From: an uncultured Saprospiraceae bacterium
GTDB lineage: Bacteria > Bacteroidota > Bacteroidia > Chitinophagales > Saprospiraceae
NCBI GenBank assembly: GCA_938016265.1
Contig: CALLWB010000046.1
Coordinates: 56,153 to 120,152, forward strand
Direction: 5' to 3'
DNA: 64,000 bases
Each line of letters starts with the position of its first letter. The stretch's first letter is position 1. The notes beneath the pieces were generated by a model. That model saw only the letters and a list, made by a program, of their open reading frames with translations. It was not told the origin of the DNA and did no database searches. Made by a program: the position numbers and the translations under genes. Positions 29,558 through 41,017 of the stretch are shown piece after piece.

Positions 29558-31024
29558 ATGGCAAAAGTTATAACAAGCAGAGAAGAAGATTACTCCGAAT
29601 GGTACAATGATATTGTAAAAAAAGCAGGATTGGCGGACCATTCAGCCGTGCGAGGGTGCATGGTCATCAAGCCATATGGATTTGCTATATGGGAAAAAAT
29701 CCAGGCACAGTTAGACAAAATGTTTAAGGAAACCGGACATGTGAATGCCTATTTCCCGCTTTTAATCCCTAAAAGTTTTTTGAGCAAAGAAGCAGAACAC
29801 GTTGAAGGATTCGCAAAAGAGTGCGCAGTGGTCACTCATCACCGTTTGATGAACGACCCAAATGGTTCAGGCGTAATAGTAGATCCATCCGCCAAACTGG
29901 AAGAAGAATTGATCATCCGTCCTACGTCTGAAACGATCATATGGAACACTTATAAAAAATGGGTTAACTCCTATCGTGATTTACCTTTATTGATCAATCA
30001 ATGGGCAAATGTGATGCGCTGGGAAATGCGGACCCGATTGTTTTTGAGAACGGCAGAATTTCTATGGCAAGAAGGCCATACTGCGCATGAAACAGAAGCG
30101 GAAGCAGTTGCAGAAACCCTACAAATGCTCAATGTCTATGCTGAATTTGCAGAAAAACACATGGCCATGCCCGTCATGAAAGGAGCAAAGACGGCAAACG
30201 AACGATTTGCAGGGGCGCTGGAAACTTATACTATTGAAGCACTGATGCAAGATGGCAAGGCGCTACAAGCTGGTACCTCTCACTTCTTAGGTCAAAATTT
30301 CGCGAAGGCTTTTGATGTAAAATTCCTTGGAAAAGATAATAAAGAACATTTTGTGTGGGCAACTTCTTGGGGTGTTTCTACCCGGATGATTGGCGCGCTC
30401 ATCATGGCGCACTCTGATGATGAAGGATTGGTATTACCACCAAAATTAGCTCCAATCCAAGTAGTTATCGTGCCTATTCCAAAACCAAATGACGACATTG
30501 ACGAAGTGGCCAACAAACTGATGGCTGAGCTTAAGGCTAAAGGCATATCTGTAAAATATGATCAGGATGAGAAAAAACGGCCTGGTTTCAAATTTGCAGA
30601 ATGGGAGATGAAGGGAGTACCTGTGCGTCTGGGAATCGGAAAACGAGACCTTGAAAAAGGAGTCATCGAAGTCGCCAGAAGAGACACCAAGGAGAAAGCT
30701 TCTATCCCTGTAGAAAATGTAGTCGATCACGTTGAGCAGCTAATGGAAGATATTCAAAATAATATCTACAACAAGGCAGCCACTTTTAGAGACAACCATA
30801 TTACAAAGGCAGATACCTGGGACGAGTTTATGGATATCCTGGACAACAAAGGGGGCTTCGTTTTAGCCCACTGGGACGGAACTGTCGAAACAGAAAAAAA
30901 GATAAAAGAGCTCAGCAAAGCAACCACTAGATGCATCCCTATGGACGGCAAAGCAGAAGCAGGAAAATGTGTCCTCACCGGCAATCCTTCTGAACAGCGA
31001 ATTTTGTTTGCTAGAGCGTATTAG
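29558..31024 (+). CDS. proS: Prolyl-tRNA synthetase (eukaryote/archaeal-like type)
   Basis: A 488-residue class II aminoacyl-tRNA synthetase that charges tRNA-Pro. Near the N-terminus is [16 protein letters not shown]; motif 2 is around residues 150-175 ([26 protein letters not shown]); motif 3 around 265-285 ([19 protein letters not shown]). An anticodon-binding domain starts near 298 ([12 protein letters not shown]), and the extra C-terminal domain ends with the typical terminal Tyr (ILFARAY). The length and lack of the large editing insertion place it in the short type shared with eukaryotes, archaea and many Bacteroidetes. Single gene. Confidence 0.97.
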   Translation: MAKVITSREEDYSEWYNDIVKKAGLADHSAVRGCMVIKPYGFAIWEKIQAQLDKMFKETGHVNAYFPLLIPKSFLSKEAEHVEGFAKECAVVTHHRLMNDPNGSGVIVDPSAKLEEELIIRPTSETIIWNTYKKWVNSYRDLPLLINQWANVMRWEMRTRLFLRTAEFLWQEGHTAHETEAEAVAETLQMLNVYAEFAEKHMAMPVMKGAKTANERFAGALETYTIEALMQDGKALQAGTSHFLGQNFAKAFDVKFLGKDNKEHFVWATSWGVSTRMIGALIMAHSDDEGLVLPPKLAPIQVVIVPIPKPNDDIDEVANKLMAELKAKGISVKYDQDEKKRPGFKFAEWEMKGVPVRLGIGKRDLEKGVIEVARRDTKEKASIPVENVVDHVEQLMEDIQNNIYNKAATFRDNHITKADTWDEFMDILDNKGGFVLAHWDGTVETEKKIKELSKATTRCIPMDGKAEAGKCVLTGNPSEQRILFARAY

Positions 31025-31042
31025 AAGTTATTCAGTGTATTG

Positions 31043-31092
31043 GGTTACTAAGTGATTGAGTAAAAATTTATGTACTTAATAACTTAGTAACC
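31043..31092. repeat. Long hairpin between convergent proS and GxxExxY genes
   Basis: Arms of 20 nt (31043-31062 and 31073-31092) pair with 18 Watson-Crick pairs, one G.T and one mismatch around a 10-nt loop. The outermost 10 bp are perfect (GGTTACTAAG/CTTAGTAACC). There is no strong T-tract, so it may be a bidirectional terminator or a repeat-derived hairpin. Confidence 0.7.
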
Positions 31093-31098
31093 TAATAA

Positions 31099-31452
31099 CT
31101 AAATAACCACCCGTTTAAAAGTGACGTTTTTCTCTTCGAAGTTGATCAACAGCCCTGTTTTCAATTGGAAATTGGAGAGTTTCCTTTTGAAGGACTTTAT
31201 CTGCAATTCGTTGATTTCTTTTTTGTTTTGTATCTCTATCAGGTAGGTGTTTTCCACAATAAAACCCGCCGTTAGATTCCCGACTGTCTTTGATTTGTAA
31301 TGTATGGCTTGTGCGGTGTTTCGTACATGAGAAAACCCCTTGTCTGCCAACTCCAGGGAGAATGCGTTTTCATAGATTGATTTTGTGAATCCATTCCCAA
31401 GTGTTCTTTGTACTTCGAAAGCGCATGCGATTATTCTTTTTAGTGTATCCAA
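31099..31452 (-). CDS. GxxExxY family protein with altered signature
   Basis: A 117-residue protein matching the GxxExxY family by length and pattern: an N-terminal helix (IIACAFEVQRTLG), the signature region G21-F-T-K24-S-I-Y27-ENA, then a beta-alpha core with YLIEIQNKKEI and a C-terminal LLINFEEKNVTFKRVV (the usual form is LLINFG...LK.KR). The family resembles PD-(D/E)XK nucleases, but its function is not established. Here the signature Glu at position 24 is Lys. It converges with proS across a long hairpin. Many Bacteroidetes genomes carry several copies. Confidence 0.75.
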   Translation of the reverse strand: MDTLKRIIACAFEVQRTLGNGFTKSIYENAFSLELADKGFSHVRNTAQAIHYKSKTVGNLTAGFIVENTYLIEIQNKKEINELQIKSFKRKLSNFQLKTGLLINFEEKNVTFKRVVI

Positions 31453-31627
31453 TTTGTTGGCGTTTTATGTTGTGAAATCCGATTCGTTTTCCTCGAGTTT
31501 TTCCTATGTTTATTGACCGATAAGCTAGGTTCTATTTTCTTATCCATCATTAATTACAAAATAGGAAGATTATTCTGCTTCGTTGTTAATTTTCCCTTTT
31601 AATAAAAAAGAGGCCCTTAAGATCAAT

Positions 31628-31663
31628 AAAAAAAGGGCCTGCTGCAAAGTTAGCAACAGGCCC
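31628..31663 (-). terminator. Terminator of the TonB-like gene
   Basis: An 11-bp stem with one mismatch (31635-31645 with 31653-31663; GGGCCTG pairs with CAGGCCC) and a strong T-tract on the minus strand. It lies about 35 bp after the stop at 31697. Confidence 0.85.
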
Positions 31664-31696
31664 AATTCCTTAAATTAAACTATATATTTACCAATA

Positions 31697-32554
31697 TTAA
31701 TCTTCAATTTTGAATACGAAGGTTAGTTTACCACACTGTTTTTTGGAAGCGGTATAGTCCTTCTCAAATTTGTATCTTTTTGTTGCATTTTCCGCGAGCT
31801 TTAAAAGCTTGGGATCATCGATGGTTGACCCATCTTCGTTGTAGTTTGCGCTTACTACTTTTCCGTCTCTGTTGACACAAAGATCCACCATGATTTTCCC
31901 ACTTTCTTTGATCAAGTTCGCGATATTGTGTCGGTAGATTACTTTTCTTCCGAAGATTCCATCACCAGCTTCATCTTCTACATCTGTTCCTTCTGTATTA
32001 TTGCTTGCGGTGTTTCCTTCACCAGCTGTCCCTGTTGACGGTTTATCAGGAGAACCGCCTTCTGGTGATGCTGTGGTTGGAGCAGGTACAGAAGGAATAT
32101 CTACTGGAGTTTCGGCAGCAGGTGGCGCAGGCGTTGGCTTTGGTTGTGGTTTTGGTGCGGGTGGCGTAGTTGGTTTTGGCTGCGTTACCACTGGCTTCGG
32201 CACTGGTTTAGGTGTCGGTTTTGGTTTTGGTGTTGGTTTTACAACCGGTTTTACAACTGGCTTCGGAGTAGGCTTTGGCTTGGGCGTCGGCTTCGTCTTC
32301 GCTGGTTTCGGTGTTGTTTTTGGTGGCGCCTTTGATGCTTTTGACTTACTTGGAGTCAGTGGCTTTGGCGTTACTTTAGGGGTAAATTTGATTGCTATCG
32401 TTTTCTTTTTAGGCGTTTTAATATCATCGATGTCCATCATTGACATAAATGGTAGCAGGCACAACACAGCTAGTGCAATATGAAGCACACTAGTTACCAT
32501 CATTCCTTTCTTCTTGTTTTTTGCTTCCGTGGTTTTATTTGTTCCTGTTTTCAT
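31697..32554 (-). CDS. TonB-like energy-transducing protein
   Basis: A 285-residue protein. A short basic N-terminus is followed by one membrane helix (about 21-42, [18 protein letters not shown]) and a long periplasmic Pro/Lys-rich spacer (about 60-150, repeats of PKPTPKPV) that can span the periplasm. An acidic/Gly linker and a C-terminal domain (about 205-285) follow, with [18 protein letters not shown] and [14 protein letters not shown], resembling the TonB/TolA C-terminal fold. TonB couples the proton-motive force via ExbB/ExbD to outer-membrane transporters, but no exbBD or TonB-dependent receptor is nearby. Two cysteines in the C-terminal domain are unusual. Single gene with a strong terminator. 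Confidence 0.75.
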   Translation of the reverse strand: MKTGTNKTTEAKNKKKGMMVTSVLHIALAVLCLLPFMSMMDIDDIKTPKKKTIAIKFTPKVTPKPLTPSKSKASKAPPKTTPKPAKTKPTPKPKPTPKPVVKPVVKPTPKPKPTPKPVPKPVVTQPKPTTPPAPKPQPKPTPAPPAAETPVDIPSVPAPTTASPEGGSPDKPSTGTAGEGNTASNNTEGTDVEDEAGDGIFGRKVIYRHNIANLIKESGKIMVDLCVNRDGKVVSANYNEDGSTIDDPKLLKLAENATKRYKFEKDYTASKKQCGKLTFVFKIED

Positions 32555-32721
32555 AATAAATTAATTTAAGGGGTATTTTAAATAATCTCTAACTACCATA
32601 TTGCCAATTGCATGCCAAAATTTCGTGAATCGCCGCTAACGCAGAACAATCAACGGCTTCAAGAGGAAGGCTGAACAATATTTTTTGGTAGGAAAGGTGT
32701 ATTTATGAGTAGAGCAACTCG

Positions 32722-32740
32722 TTTTGTTGGCGCAAAACTG
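32722..32740. repeat. Dispersed repeat copy related to 62070-62088
   Basis: A 19-bp segment (TTTTGTTGGCGCAAAACTG) matches 62070-62088 at 17 of 19 positions, and AGTAGAGAT follows in both places. Possible dispersed intergenic repeat. Confidence 0.5.
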
Positions 32741-32880
32741 TTGGTAGAGAGTAGAGATTTCTTCAAGATCTCGAAGCGTTTTAACCGACCGTTAAAAAAA
32801 TGAAGGAACCGTGAAGACAGAATGATTAAGCTTGGAGGGCTGACAATACGAATCTTTCAAGTAGTAATCAAAAAACAACC

Positions 32881-32906
32881 GGCAGAGGGCGAATGATGCT
32901 TCGCCC
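32881..32906. repeat. Dispersed repeat with GGGCGAA/TTCGCCC hairpin
   Basis: A 26-bp segment matches 37692-37717 at 21 of 26 positions. This copy contains a perfect 7-bp hairpin, GGGCGAA and TTCGCCC around a 6-nt loop (32887-32906). Nearby sequence (GATCTCGAAG, AAGGAACCG) also recurs upstream of the second copy. Confidence 0.6.
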
Positions 32907-33050
32907 ATAGAAACCAATAACTAATATTAGATAGACTTTTCTACAACGAAGGACTTGCCGTTTTATTTCACCCATTCTGGGTTATGTCAGTTTAGGTCTG
33001 CAGTTACTGGTATTTCATCCTTTTGGAATTTAACATTGTTTGGTTGTTTT

Positions 33051-34496
33051 TTACACCACCCCACCCCAACACATGTACTTGACATTCAGATAATCTTCTA
33101 TCCCGTACTTGGAGCCTTCCCTTCCGAAGCCGCTTTGTTTGACTCCTCCAAAAGGAGCAACGTTTGTAGAAATCATTCCAGAATTTATTCCTACCATTCC
33201 GTATTCTAAAGCTTCTGCTACTCGCCAAATTCTTGCATAATCCCGACCATAAAAATAAGAAGCAAGGCCATAATCCGTGTCATTGGCCAAGGTAATCACC
33301 TCCTCTTCTGTTTTGAAGGTATAAACGGCAGCAATCGGCCCAAAAATCTCTTGTTTGGAGATATCCATTGATGGATTGACCTTGCAGACGAGTGTCGGAC
33401 TAAAAAACAAGCCATCCAATCGAGTTCCACCAATCCGTATTTCTGCTCCTTTTGAAGTGGCATCGAGTAGTAGATTTTCGTCTTTGACCACTGCACTTTC
33501 ATTGATCATTGGACCGACATGCGTTGCTGTATCCAAGCCATTGCCGACTTGAAGCTGCTCTATCTTTTTGGACAATTTGTCGACAAATTCTTCATGAATG
33601 GACTCCTGAAGAAAGATGCGATTGGTGCAGATACAAGTTTGTCCAGCATTTCTGAATTTAGAGATCATGCATCCCTCCACTGCCGCATCGATATCTGCAT
33701 CTTCGAAAACGATAAAAGGCGCATTCCCACCAAGCTCTAGCGACACTTTTTTGACTTGTGCCGCTGATTTTTCCAATAAAAGCTTCCCTATGGCAGTAGA
33801 ACCGGTAAACGATATTTTTTTCACTTTTTTGTTGGTGGTTAATTCCTCCCCTATAGGTTTAGGGTTCTTGGCAGTTATGATATTGAAGACTCCTGGAGGG
33901 AAACCTGCTTCTTCTGCTAACTGTGCCAAGGCTAGTGCAGACAATGGTGTCAGCTCAGAGGGTTTGAGGACAACAGTACATCCTGCGGCTAGTGCGGGAG
34001 CGACTTTTCTTGTAATCATAGCACTAGGAAAATTCCATGGCGTAATAGCTCCGACGACACCTACAGGTTGCTTGATGACAGTAATTCGTTTGTCTTTCAT
34101 GTGTCCTGGTATCACATCACCATAAATCCGTTTTGCTTCCTCGGCAAACCACTCGACAAAAGAAGCACCATATCGAACTTCTCCTACCGCTTCTGCGAGG
34201 GGTTTTCCTTGTTCCAGAGTTAACAATCGGGCTAAAGTATCGACATTCTCCAGCTGCAACTGGTACCATTTTTTTAAAATTTTGCTTCTTTTGCCGGCTG
34301 TAAATTTGCTCCATTTCTGGAATGCTTCAAAAGCTTTGTCTATGGCATGTTTGCAATCTTGTCGGTCGCAATCTGCTACATTAGCTATTAAGGAATTATC
34401 AAATGGGTTGGTCACTGAGAAAGTAGACACTTTGTTTACCCAAGCTCCGTCAATGAATGCCTTAGTTTTATAAAGTTTATTAGATGTTATATCCAT
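33051..34496 (-). CDS. gabD: Succinate-semialdehyde dehydrogenase (NAD(P)+), GabD-type
   Basis: A 481-residue aldehyde dehydrogenase of full length. It oxidises succinate semialdehyde to succinate, linking GABA or related degradation to the TCA cycle. GabD-type signatures are LEQGKPLAEA, ASFVEWFAEEAKRIYGD and QPVGVVGAITPWNFPSAM. The catalytic base is E254 in LELGGNAPF, and the nucleophile is C288 in FRNAGQTCICTNR. The NAD-binding region contains FTGSTAIGK, and the C-terminus has FGGVKQSGFGREG. Substrate preference is inferred from these motifs; other short-chain semialdehydes are possible. It is divergent from metK and has no operon partner. Confidence 0.9.
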   Translation of the reverse strand: MDITSNKLYKTKAFIDGAWVNKVSTFSVTNPFDNSLIANVADCDRQDCKHAIDKAFEAFQKWSKFTAGKRSKILKKWYQLQLENVDTLARLLTLEQGKPLAEAVGEVRYGASFVEWFAEEAKRIYGDVIPGHMKDKRITVIKQPVGVVGAITPWNFPSAMITRKVAPALAAGCTVVLKPSELTPLSALALAQLAEEAGFPPGVFNIITAKNPKPIGEELTTNKKVKKISFTGSTAIGKLLLEKSAAQVKKVSLELGGNAPFIVFEDADIDAAVEGCMISKFRNAGQTCICTNRIFLQESIHEEFVDKLSKKIEQLQVGNGLDTATHVGPMINESAVVKDENLLLDATSKGAEIRIGGTRLDGLFFSPTLVCKVNPSMDISKQEIFGPIAAVYTFKTEEEVITLANDTDYGLASYFYGRDYARIWRVAEALEYGMVGINSGMISTNVAPFGGVKQSGFGREGSKYGIEDYLNVKYMCWGGVV

Positions 34497-34658
34497 TGTG
34501 CTTTCTGATTTTAATTCCGCAGGTTAAAACTACTTAACAAAATTGAGATTTTAGTGCTGGAAAGCGACAACTTATTAATTTCACGCTCATTTGGCCATTG
34601 TTTTTTCAAATTTCCATATAAAAAGCAAAAAAGAATTCGTCCTTCATAAATAATGCGC

Positions 34659-34666
34659 TATCTTTG
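34659..34666 (+). promoter_or_regulatory. metK: Candidate -7 promoter element of metK
   Basis: TATCTTTG fits the Bacteroidetes TAnnTTTG box and lies 39 bp before the ATG at 34706. No clear -33 element. Confidence 0.55.
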
Positions 34667-34705
34667 CAACCAATTTCAACATTATATTAATACAACAATA
34701 TTTCA

Positions 34706-35962
34706 ATGCCATATTTATTTACCTCCGAATCTGTATCTGAGGGACATCCAGACAAAGTCGCCGATCAAATTTCTGATGCTATTCTAGACGCATTCTTACG
34801 ACAAGACCCAAAGTCAAAAGTCGCTTGTGAAACTCTTGTAACTACAGGCCTTGCTGTTGTCAGTGGGGAAGTACGATCAAAAGCTTATGTAGACGTTCAG
34901 AAAGTAGTTCGGGAGGTCATCAAAAAAATTGGGTACACCAAGTCGGAATACCAATTTGATGCAGATTCTTGTGGAGTAATATCTACGATTCATGAACAGT
35001 CAGCTGATATTGCCCAAGGGGTCGATGTTGGAAAAAAAGCAGAAGAACAAGGAGCTGGTGACCAAGGAATGATGTTTGGATATGCTACTGATGAGACGGA
35101 CAACTACATGCCTTTGGCACTTGATATCTCTCACCGATTACTGCTTGAATTAGCAGCTATCAGAAGAGGAGGCAAGCAGATGACTTACCTGAGACCAGAT
35201 TCAAAATCTCAAGTAACGCTCGAATACAATGACGACAATACTCCAAAACGAGTAAATACAATTGTTGTTTCTACGCAGCACGATGATTTCGATACGGAAG
35301 CTAAAATGCTAAGAAAAATCAAGAAAGACGTCAAAGAAATTTTAGTCCCAAGAGTACTCGCTCAATTACCAGCACGAACACAAAAATTGTTTGATAAGAA
35401 GATCACTTTCCATGTAAATCCAACTGGTAAGTTTGTCATCGGTGGTCCTCACGGAGATACCGGATTGACAGGTCGTAAGATTATCGTAGATACTTATGGT
35501 GGAAAAGGAGCGCACGGTGGTGGTGCTTTTTCTGGTAAAGACTCTTCCAAAGTAGACCGTTCTGCCGCTTATGCGACTCGACATATTGCTAAAAACCTAG
35601 TAGCAGCTGGTGTAGCATCTCAATGCCTTGTACAGGTAGCCTATGCGATTGGTGTAGCAGAACCTGTAGGTGTTTTTGTTGATACTTACGGAACAAGTAA
35701 AGTTAAAATGAAAGATGGAGAGATCGCAAAAATAGTCACTAAACTATTTGATCTTCGCCCTGCCAGAATTGTAAAACGATTTGGATTGACCAACCCGATT
35801 TTTTCTGAAACTGCAGCTTATGGCCACATGGGTCGTACCTCCAAGAAAAAAACAGTGACTATTGGTCTAAATGGAAAATCTAAAAAAGTTCAGGTAGAAA
35901 CCTTCGGATGGGAAAAACTGGACATGGTAGCTAAAGTCAAAAAAGCGTTTAAGCTTAAGTAA
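34706..35962 (+). CDS. metK: S-adenosylmethionine synthetase
   Basis: A 418-residue protein that makes S-adenosylmethionine from methionine and ATP. The start [17 protein letters not shown] contains the ATP-binding GHPDK motif (residues 14-18). The signature [12 protein letters not shown] is near 116-127, and the glycine-rich [19 protein letters not shown] is near 270, as in all MetK enzymes. The ending is slightly longer than in E. coli, with a Lys-rich C-terminus. A TATCTTTG box precedes it and a terminator follows. No SAM riboswitch is seen in the short leader. Confidence 0.97.
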   Translation: MPYLFTSESVSEGHPDKVADQISDAILDAFLRQDPKSKVACETLVTTGLAVVSGEVRSKAYVDVQKVVREVIKKIGYTKSEYQFDADSCGVISTIHEQSADIAQGVDVGKKAEEQGAGDQGMMFGYATDETDNYMPLALDISHRLLLELAAIRRGGKQMTYLRPDSKSQVTLEYNDDNTPKRVNTIVVSTQHDDFDTEAKMLRKIKKDVKEILVPRVLAQLPARTQKLFDKKITFHVNPTGKFVIGGPHGDTGLTGRKIIVDTYGGKGAHGGGAFSGKDSSKVDRSAAYATRHIAKNLVAAGVASQCLVQVAYAIGVAEPVGVFVDTYGTSKVKMKDGEIAKIVTKLFDLRPARIVKRFGLTNPIFSETAAYGHMGRTSKKKTVTIGLNGKSKKVQVETFGWEKLDMVAKVKKAFKLK

Positions 35963-36039
35963 AACGATTCTCCAAGTTGAAGAATTTCTAGTTAGAAATT
36001 TTCAACCATAACGATACATTACACTATAAGAAGACAAAG

Positions 36040-36065
36040 ACGACCTCTCTAATGGGGTCGTTTTT
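36040..36065 (+). terminator. metK: Rho-independent terminator of metK
   Basis: An 8-bp stem (36040-36047 with 36054-36061; ACGACC pairs with GGTCGT, plus one T.G and one C-G pair) followed by five T. It abuts the stop codon of the convergent P450 gene. Confidence 0.8.
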
Positions 36066-37428
36066 ATTTTACCCACATCATCAATCCGTCTTTAGGTCGT
36101 AAAGTAATCAATGGTTCAGGGATGACGGGGTGACTTTCGTCCAGAACAAACTCGAAACGCTGAAGCAGCATAACTAGCAAAATTTGAATCTCCATGATAG
36201 CAAAGTGGTTGCCAATGCACATTCTGGGGCCGGCACCGAAAGGGATATAATGCCACTTGGACCTTTGTTTTACTTTGTCAGGGGCAAATCGTTCGGGCAA
36301 AAATGCCTCTGGCTGCTCCCAAATATCGGGTCGGCGATGCAAGCTCCAAATCGAAGAAATCATAGGGCTTCCTTTGGGCAAATTATACCCCAGAATGGTA
36401 TCTTCTTCCAAGTTTTCGCGCCCAACAGCGTAGGCGGGGGGGTACAAGCGCATGGACTCGTCGATCACCATTTTTGTGTATTCAAGGTTTCTTAAATCTT
36501 CCAATTTTGGGGCATTCCCTCCTAGTACGTTTGTTATTTCTGTTTTCAGTTTTTTACAAATTTCCGGGTGTTTGCTCAAGAGATATAGTGCCCAGGAAAG
36601 CGCATTCGCGCTTGTTTCATGGCCGGCGACAAAAATAGTAATGACCTCATCCCGCAATTGTCGTTTGTCCATTGGGTTGCCGTCTTCGTCCCTAGCAGCC
36701 ATTAGCATATTCAATAAGTCAGGATAATCTTTTTCTGGCTGTTGGTTTCTTTTGTCAATGACGCTAAATATAAACTCATCAAATTCTGTGATGTTATTCA
36801 TAAATTCCTTGTGCGACCCGTCCAGGTAGGTAAATGGGATGGAGAACGGTTTTCTAATTCTCCTTACGATTTGTTTTTGAGCGACTGTTATATTGCTTTC
36901 TACATGACTCAATTTTTCTCCCAACTCACTCCCAAGCAGAGTTTCCATCACAATTTTGGAGGTGACGTGCATCATTTCACTTAGCATATTGGTAGATTTC
37001 TGCTCCCCTCTTTTAGCTTCTAGGCTGTCGCAATATTCTTGGCTAATGGAAACCATGATTTGGAAAAGGGTTTCGAGTCGTTTTTTGTAAAAAGCAGGCT
37101 GTGCTAATCGGCGTTGCTTTTTCCAGTGTTCTCCTTCATTGATCAACAGGCCATTTCCAAGGGCGAGTTTCAATTGCCTATAGGCATAATCTTTAATGTA
37201 ATTCTTTTGATTGGTTTGAAGGATGTGTTTGATGACATCAGGATTGGAGGTGATGTAGAGCTTTTTAACCAACATATTTATCCTTAAAAAATCTCCGTGC
37301 TCCTTGAGCTTATCCTCCATAAACTGAAGTGGGTCTTTCGGAAATGTTTTGATACATCCTAATAACCAATGGTCACTGACTAATGGGGTATTTTTTTTGA
37401 CAGACATATTTTTTGGTTTAATTTTCAT
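36064..37428 (-). CDS. Cytochrome P450 monooxygenase
   Basis: From ATG at 37428 the protein has 454 residues; a second ATG at 37407 is also possible, and an upstream TTG is unlikely. The heme ligand lies in PFGAGPRMCIGNHFA (about C404). The I-helix oxygen-activation motif is AGHETSANALSW, and the K-helix ExxR is in DESMRLYPP. It has no membrane anchor or signal peptide, as in soluble bacterial P450s, and resembles the group related to fatty-acid (CYP102-like) or terpene/carotenoid hydroxylases. The reductase is not fused and no ferredoxin gene is adjacent. The substrate is unknown. Confidence 0.93.
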   Translation of the reverse strand: MKIKPKNMSVKKNTPLVSDHWLLGCIKTFPKDPLQFMEDKLKEHGDFLRINMLVKKLYITSNPDVIKHILQTNQKNYIKDYAYRQLKLALGNGLLINEGEHWKKQRRLAQPAFYKKRLETLFQIMVSISQEYCDSLEAKRGEQKSTNMLSEMMHVTSKIVMETLLGSELGEKLSHVESNITVAQKQIVRRIRKPFSIPFTYLDGSHKEFMNNITEFDEFIFSVIDKRNQQPEKDYPDLLNMLMAARDEDGNPMDKRQLRDEVITIFVAGHETSANALSWALYLLSKHPEICKKLKTEITNVLGGNAPKLEDLRNLEYTKMVIDESMRLYPPAYAVGRENLEEDTILGYNLPKGSPMISSIWSLHRRPDIWEQPEAFLPERFAPDKVKQRSKWHYIPFGAGPRMCIGNHFAIMEIQILLVMLLQRFEFVLDESHPVIPEPLITLRPKDGLMMWVK

Positions 37429-37691
37429 CCAAGATAGCGGGTATACTCTATTCAATCAAGCTACGACTCCTAATTGTTTTATTTAGATTTAATACGAATT
37501 AATTGATCTCGAAGATTCCAGAACGACCTCGAAGAGTTTTGAATATGGTCCGACTCTCAGCAATTCAAAAACAAAGGAACCGCGGCGTCGGCTACCCCCT
37601 AACGACCCATCCAGTGCGATCATCCAAAGTGAAGGAATCACAACGGGATATTTACAGTACACGAATCAACAATTAACAACCAAAATCAATT

Positions 37692-37717
37692 GGCAGAGGA
37701 GGTAGGATGATTCGCCC
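37692..37717. repeat. Second copy of the TTCGCCC dispersed repeat
   Basis: Matches 32881-32906 at 21 of 26 positions and is followed by CCTACG. The hairpin is not perfect in this copy. Confidence 0.6.
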
Positions 37718-37956
37718 CTACGCATTTGTTTCTAATCCGACGTCAATAAGTAAAAAGAAGGAGACGATTCAACCTAATAACACAATAATCATCAACAAAT
37801 TGCAAGGAAAACAGACGATCAATACTCAAGCAAATCAAGCAGAAAATAAATTCAGAAATACAGACAAAAACTGCTTAAAAAAGGCAACATTAACATTAAA
37901 TATAAAATTCTTCATAAAATACTATATATCAAACACTAACCAAGGTGTTTTAATAG

Positions 37957-39972
<2,016 letters not shown>

Positions 39973-40380
39973 TTGACTATTGGCTAATGAAGGTATATTT
40001 AATGATTTTTTAAAATTTTGCCATTAGCTATTGTATTGATCAACGATTTCGCCTGTTTTAGTAAAAATCTTATCATTTATAAGCCGGTTTCCTTTGGATG
40101 CCGGCTTTTTTTGTTGTTAATGTCCCTTAACATTTTGATAATTTTTAACCTACAATAAATTGTAAATCAGGACGTTTCTTAATAAAGAATGATTGAATTC
40201 AAGAAAATAAGATGTATCCATAATTTCACGTAATCAAAGATCTTACTAAGGAGCAAAAGGACTACAAAAAAAAAAGCCCTCTATTTCTTGTCACATATTC
40301 AAACAAATTTAATCGCCATAAAGCGCTAACGAGTATACATTGTAGTCATATTAATCACAAACAATTAAAATCTTCTCATA
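39973..40380. other. Intergenic region downstream of gyrB
   Basis: It holds the gyrB terminator (listed separately) and the upstream region of the next gene. A short palindrome, TTCTTAATAAAGAA, occurs near 40176. Nothing else was recognised. Confidence 0.5.
40081..40112 (+). terminator. gyrB: Rho-independent terminator of gyrB
   Basis: AAGCCGG (40081-40087) pairs with CCGGCTT (40101-40107), followed by a T-run. It lies about 110 bp after the stop. Confidence 0.85.
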
Positions 40381-40896
40381 ATGATTCAAGCGACAACGGA
40401 TTTATTCGGCCTAGTACACAAAAATTTTGTAATTGATGGTATGATGGCAAAGTGGATTATTCCTCAGGAAGCTGCCGCTGCAAAAGTTATTCTATTTGCC
40501 AGAATAAATGAAGTATTAGTAGACAATCCCAAAGCAAGTGATACGTATATTACGTTTGCCGTTTTGAATACAGGTGTTCCTGCAATGGTAGTTGATTACA
40601 ACTATACGCTGAAAGAAAGTTTTTCTGGCGCACTGGAAAATGTCCTAACTGCTTACCGTTGGTTACTAGAAACTGGGTATACTGAAGAGGATATTGTTGT
40701 GGCGTGTGATTCTCCCGGTGGCTGCCTAACTGTTGCATTGTTGGCCATGCTAAATGAAGAAGGAAAAAAATTACCCTGCGGTGGTTTGAAATTATACCCT
40801 GAAGAAAATGAAAATGAGATTGGCAATCAGGCTGCTGGCTACCAGGATTCTGGATTCCAATTTATGGAAATGAATTATTTAAGACGAAATAGATAA
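40381..40896 (+). CDS. Truncated, degenerate HSL-type alpha/beta hydrolase
   Basis: 171 residues that align with the first half of the hormone-sensitive-lipase (esterase) family: MMAKWIIP..AAAAKVILF, VPAMVVDYNYTL (usual VVDYRLAPE), ALENVLTAYRWLLETG and IVVACDSPGGCLTVAL. The nucleophile serine is kept at S111, but the elbow is CDSPGG instead of GDSAGG. The oxyanion motif HGGG is replaced by ARINE (residues 40-44). The protein ends where the family normally continues for over 100 residues to the catalytic Asp and His, and instead has an unrelated acidic tail. It is therefore probably inactive, either a gene in decay or a non-catalytic paralogue. A perfect terminator follows, so it may still be expressed. 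Confidence 0.6.
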   Translation: MIQATTDLFGLVHKNFVIDGMMAKWIIPQEAAAAKVILFARINEVLVDNPKASDTYITFAVLNTGVPAMVVDYNYTLKESFSGALENVLTAYRWLLETGYTEEDIVVACDSPGGCLTVALLAMLNEEGKKLPCGGLKLYPEENENEIGNQAAGYQDSGFQFMEMNYLRRNR

Positions 40897-40956
40897 TTGT
40901 AGATTTTGAAATTTAGTGAACATTATTGTTCAAAAGATATCAGTCCTACCCTACGG

Positions 40957-40985
40957 AAGCTCAATTGTATTGAGCTTTTTTTTTG
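40957..40985 (+). terminator. Rho-independent terminator after the degenerate hydrolase
   Basis: A 9-bp perfect stem (AAGCTCAAT 40957-40965, ATTGAGCTT 40969-40977) with a 3-nt loop and a run of nine T. Confidence 0.85.
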
Positions 40986-41017
40986 TTAATGAGTGAATAC
41001 CTTTTTGCATTCAAGCA

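Larger units (their letters stand above)
32555..33050. other. Intergenic region carrying dispersed repeat sequences
   Basis: No gene was recognised. It holds the promoter of the minus-strand TonB-like gene, a copy of a GGCAGAGG...TTCGCCC repeat and a TTTTGYTGGCGCAAAA segment, both of which recur elsewhere in the window (listed separately). Confidence 0.5.

Noticed and set aside
32001..32483. 160-residue Gly/Val/Phe-rich frame opposite the TonB-like gene
   Set aside because: Antisense shadow of the Pro/Lys repeat spacer of the TonB-like protein.
34667..34705. Possible SAM riboswitch before metK
   Set aside because: The predicted leader is only about 35 nt and holds no recognisable aptamer.
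37405..37455. TTG start of the P450 gene at 37455
   Set aside because: ATG codons at 37428 and 37407 are better starts, and the extra residues have no family match.
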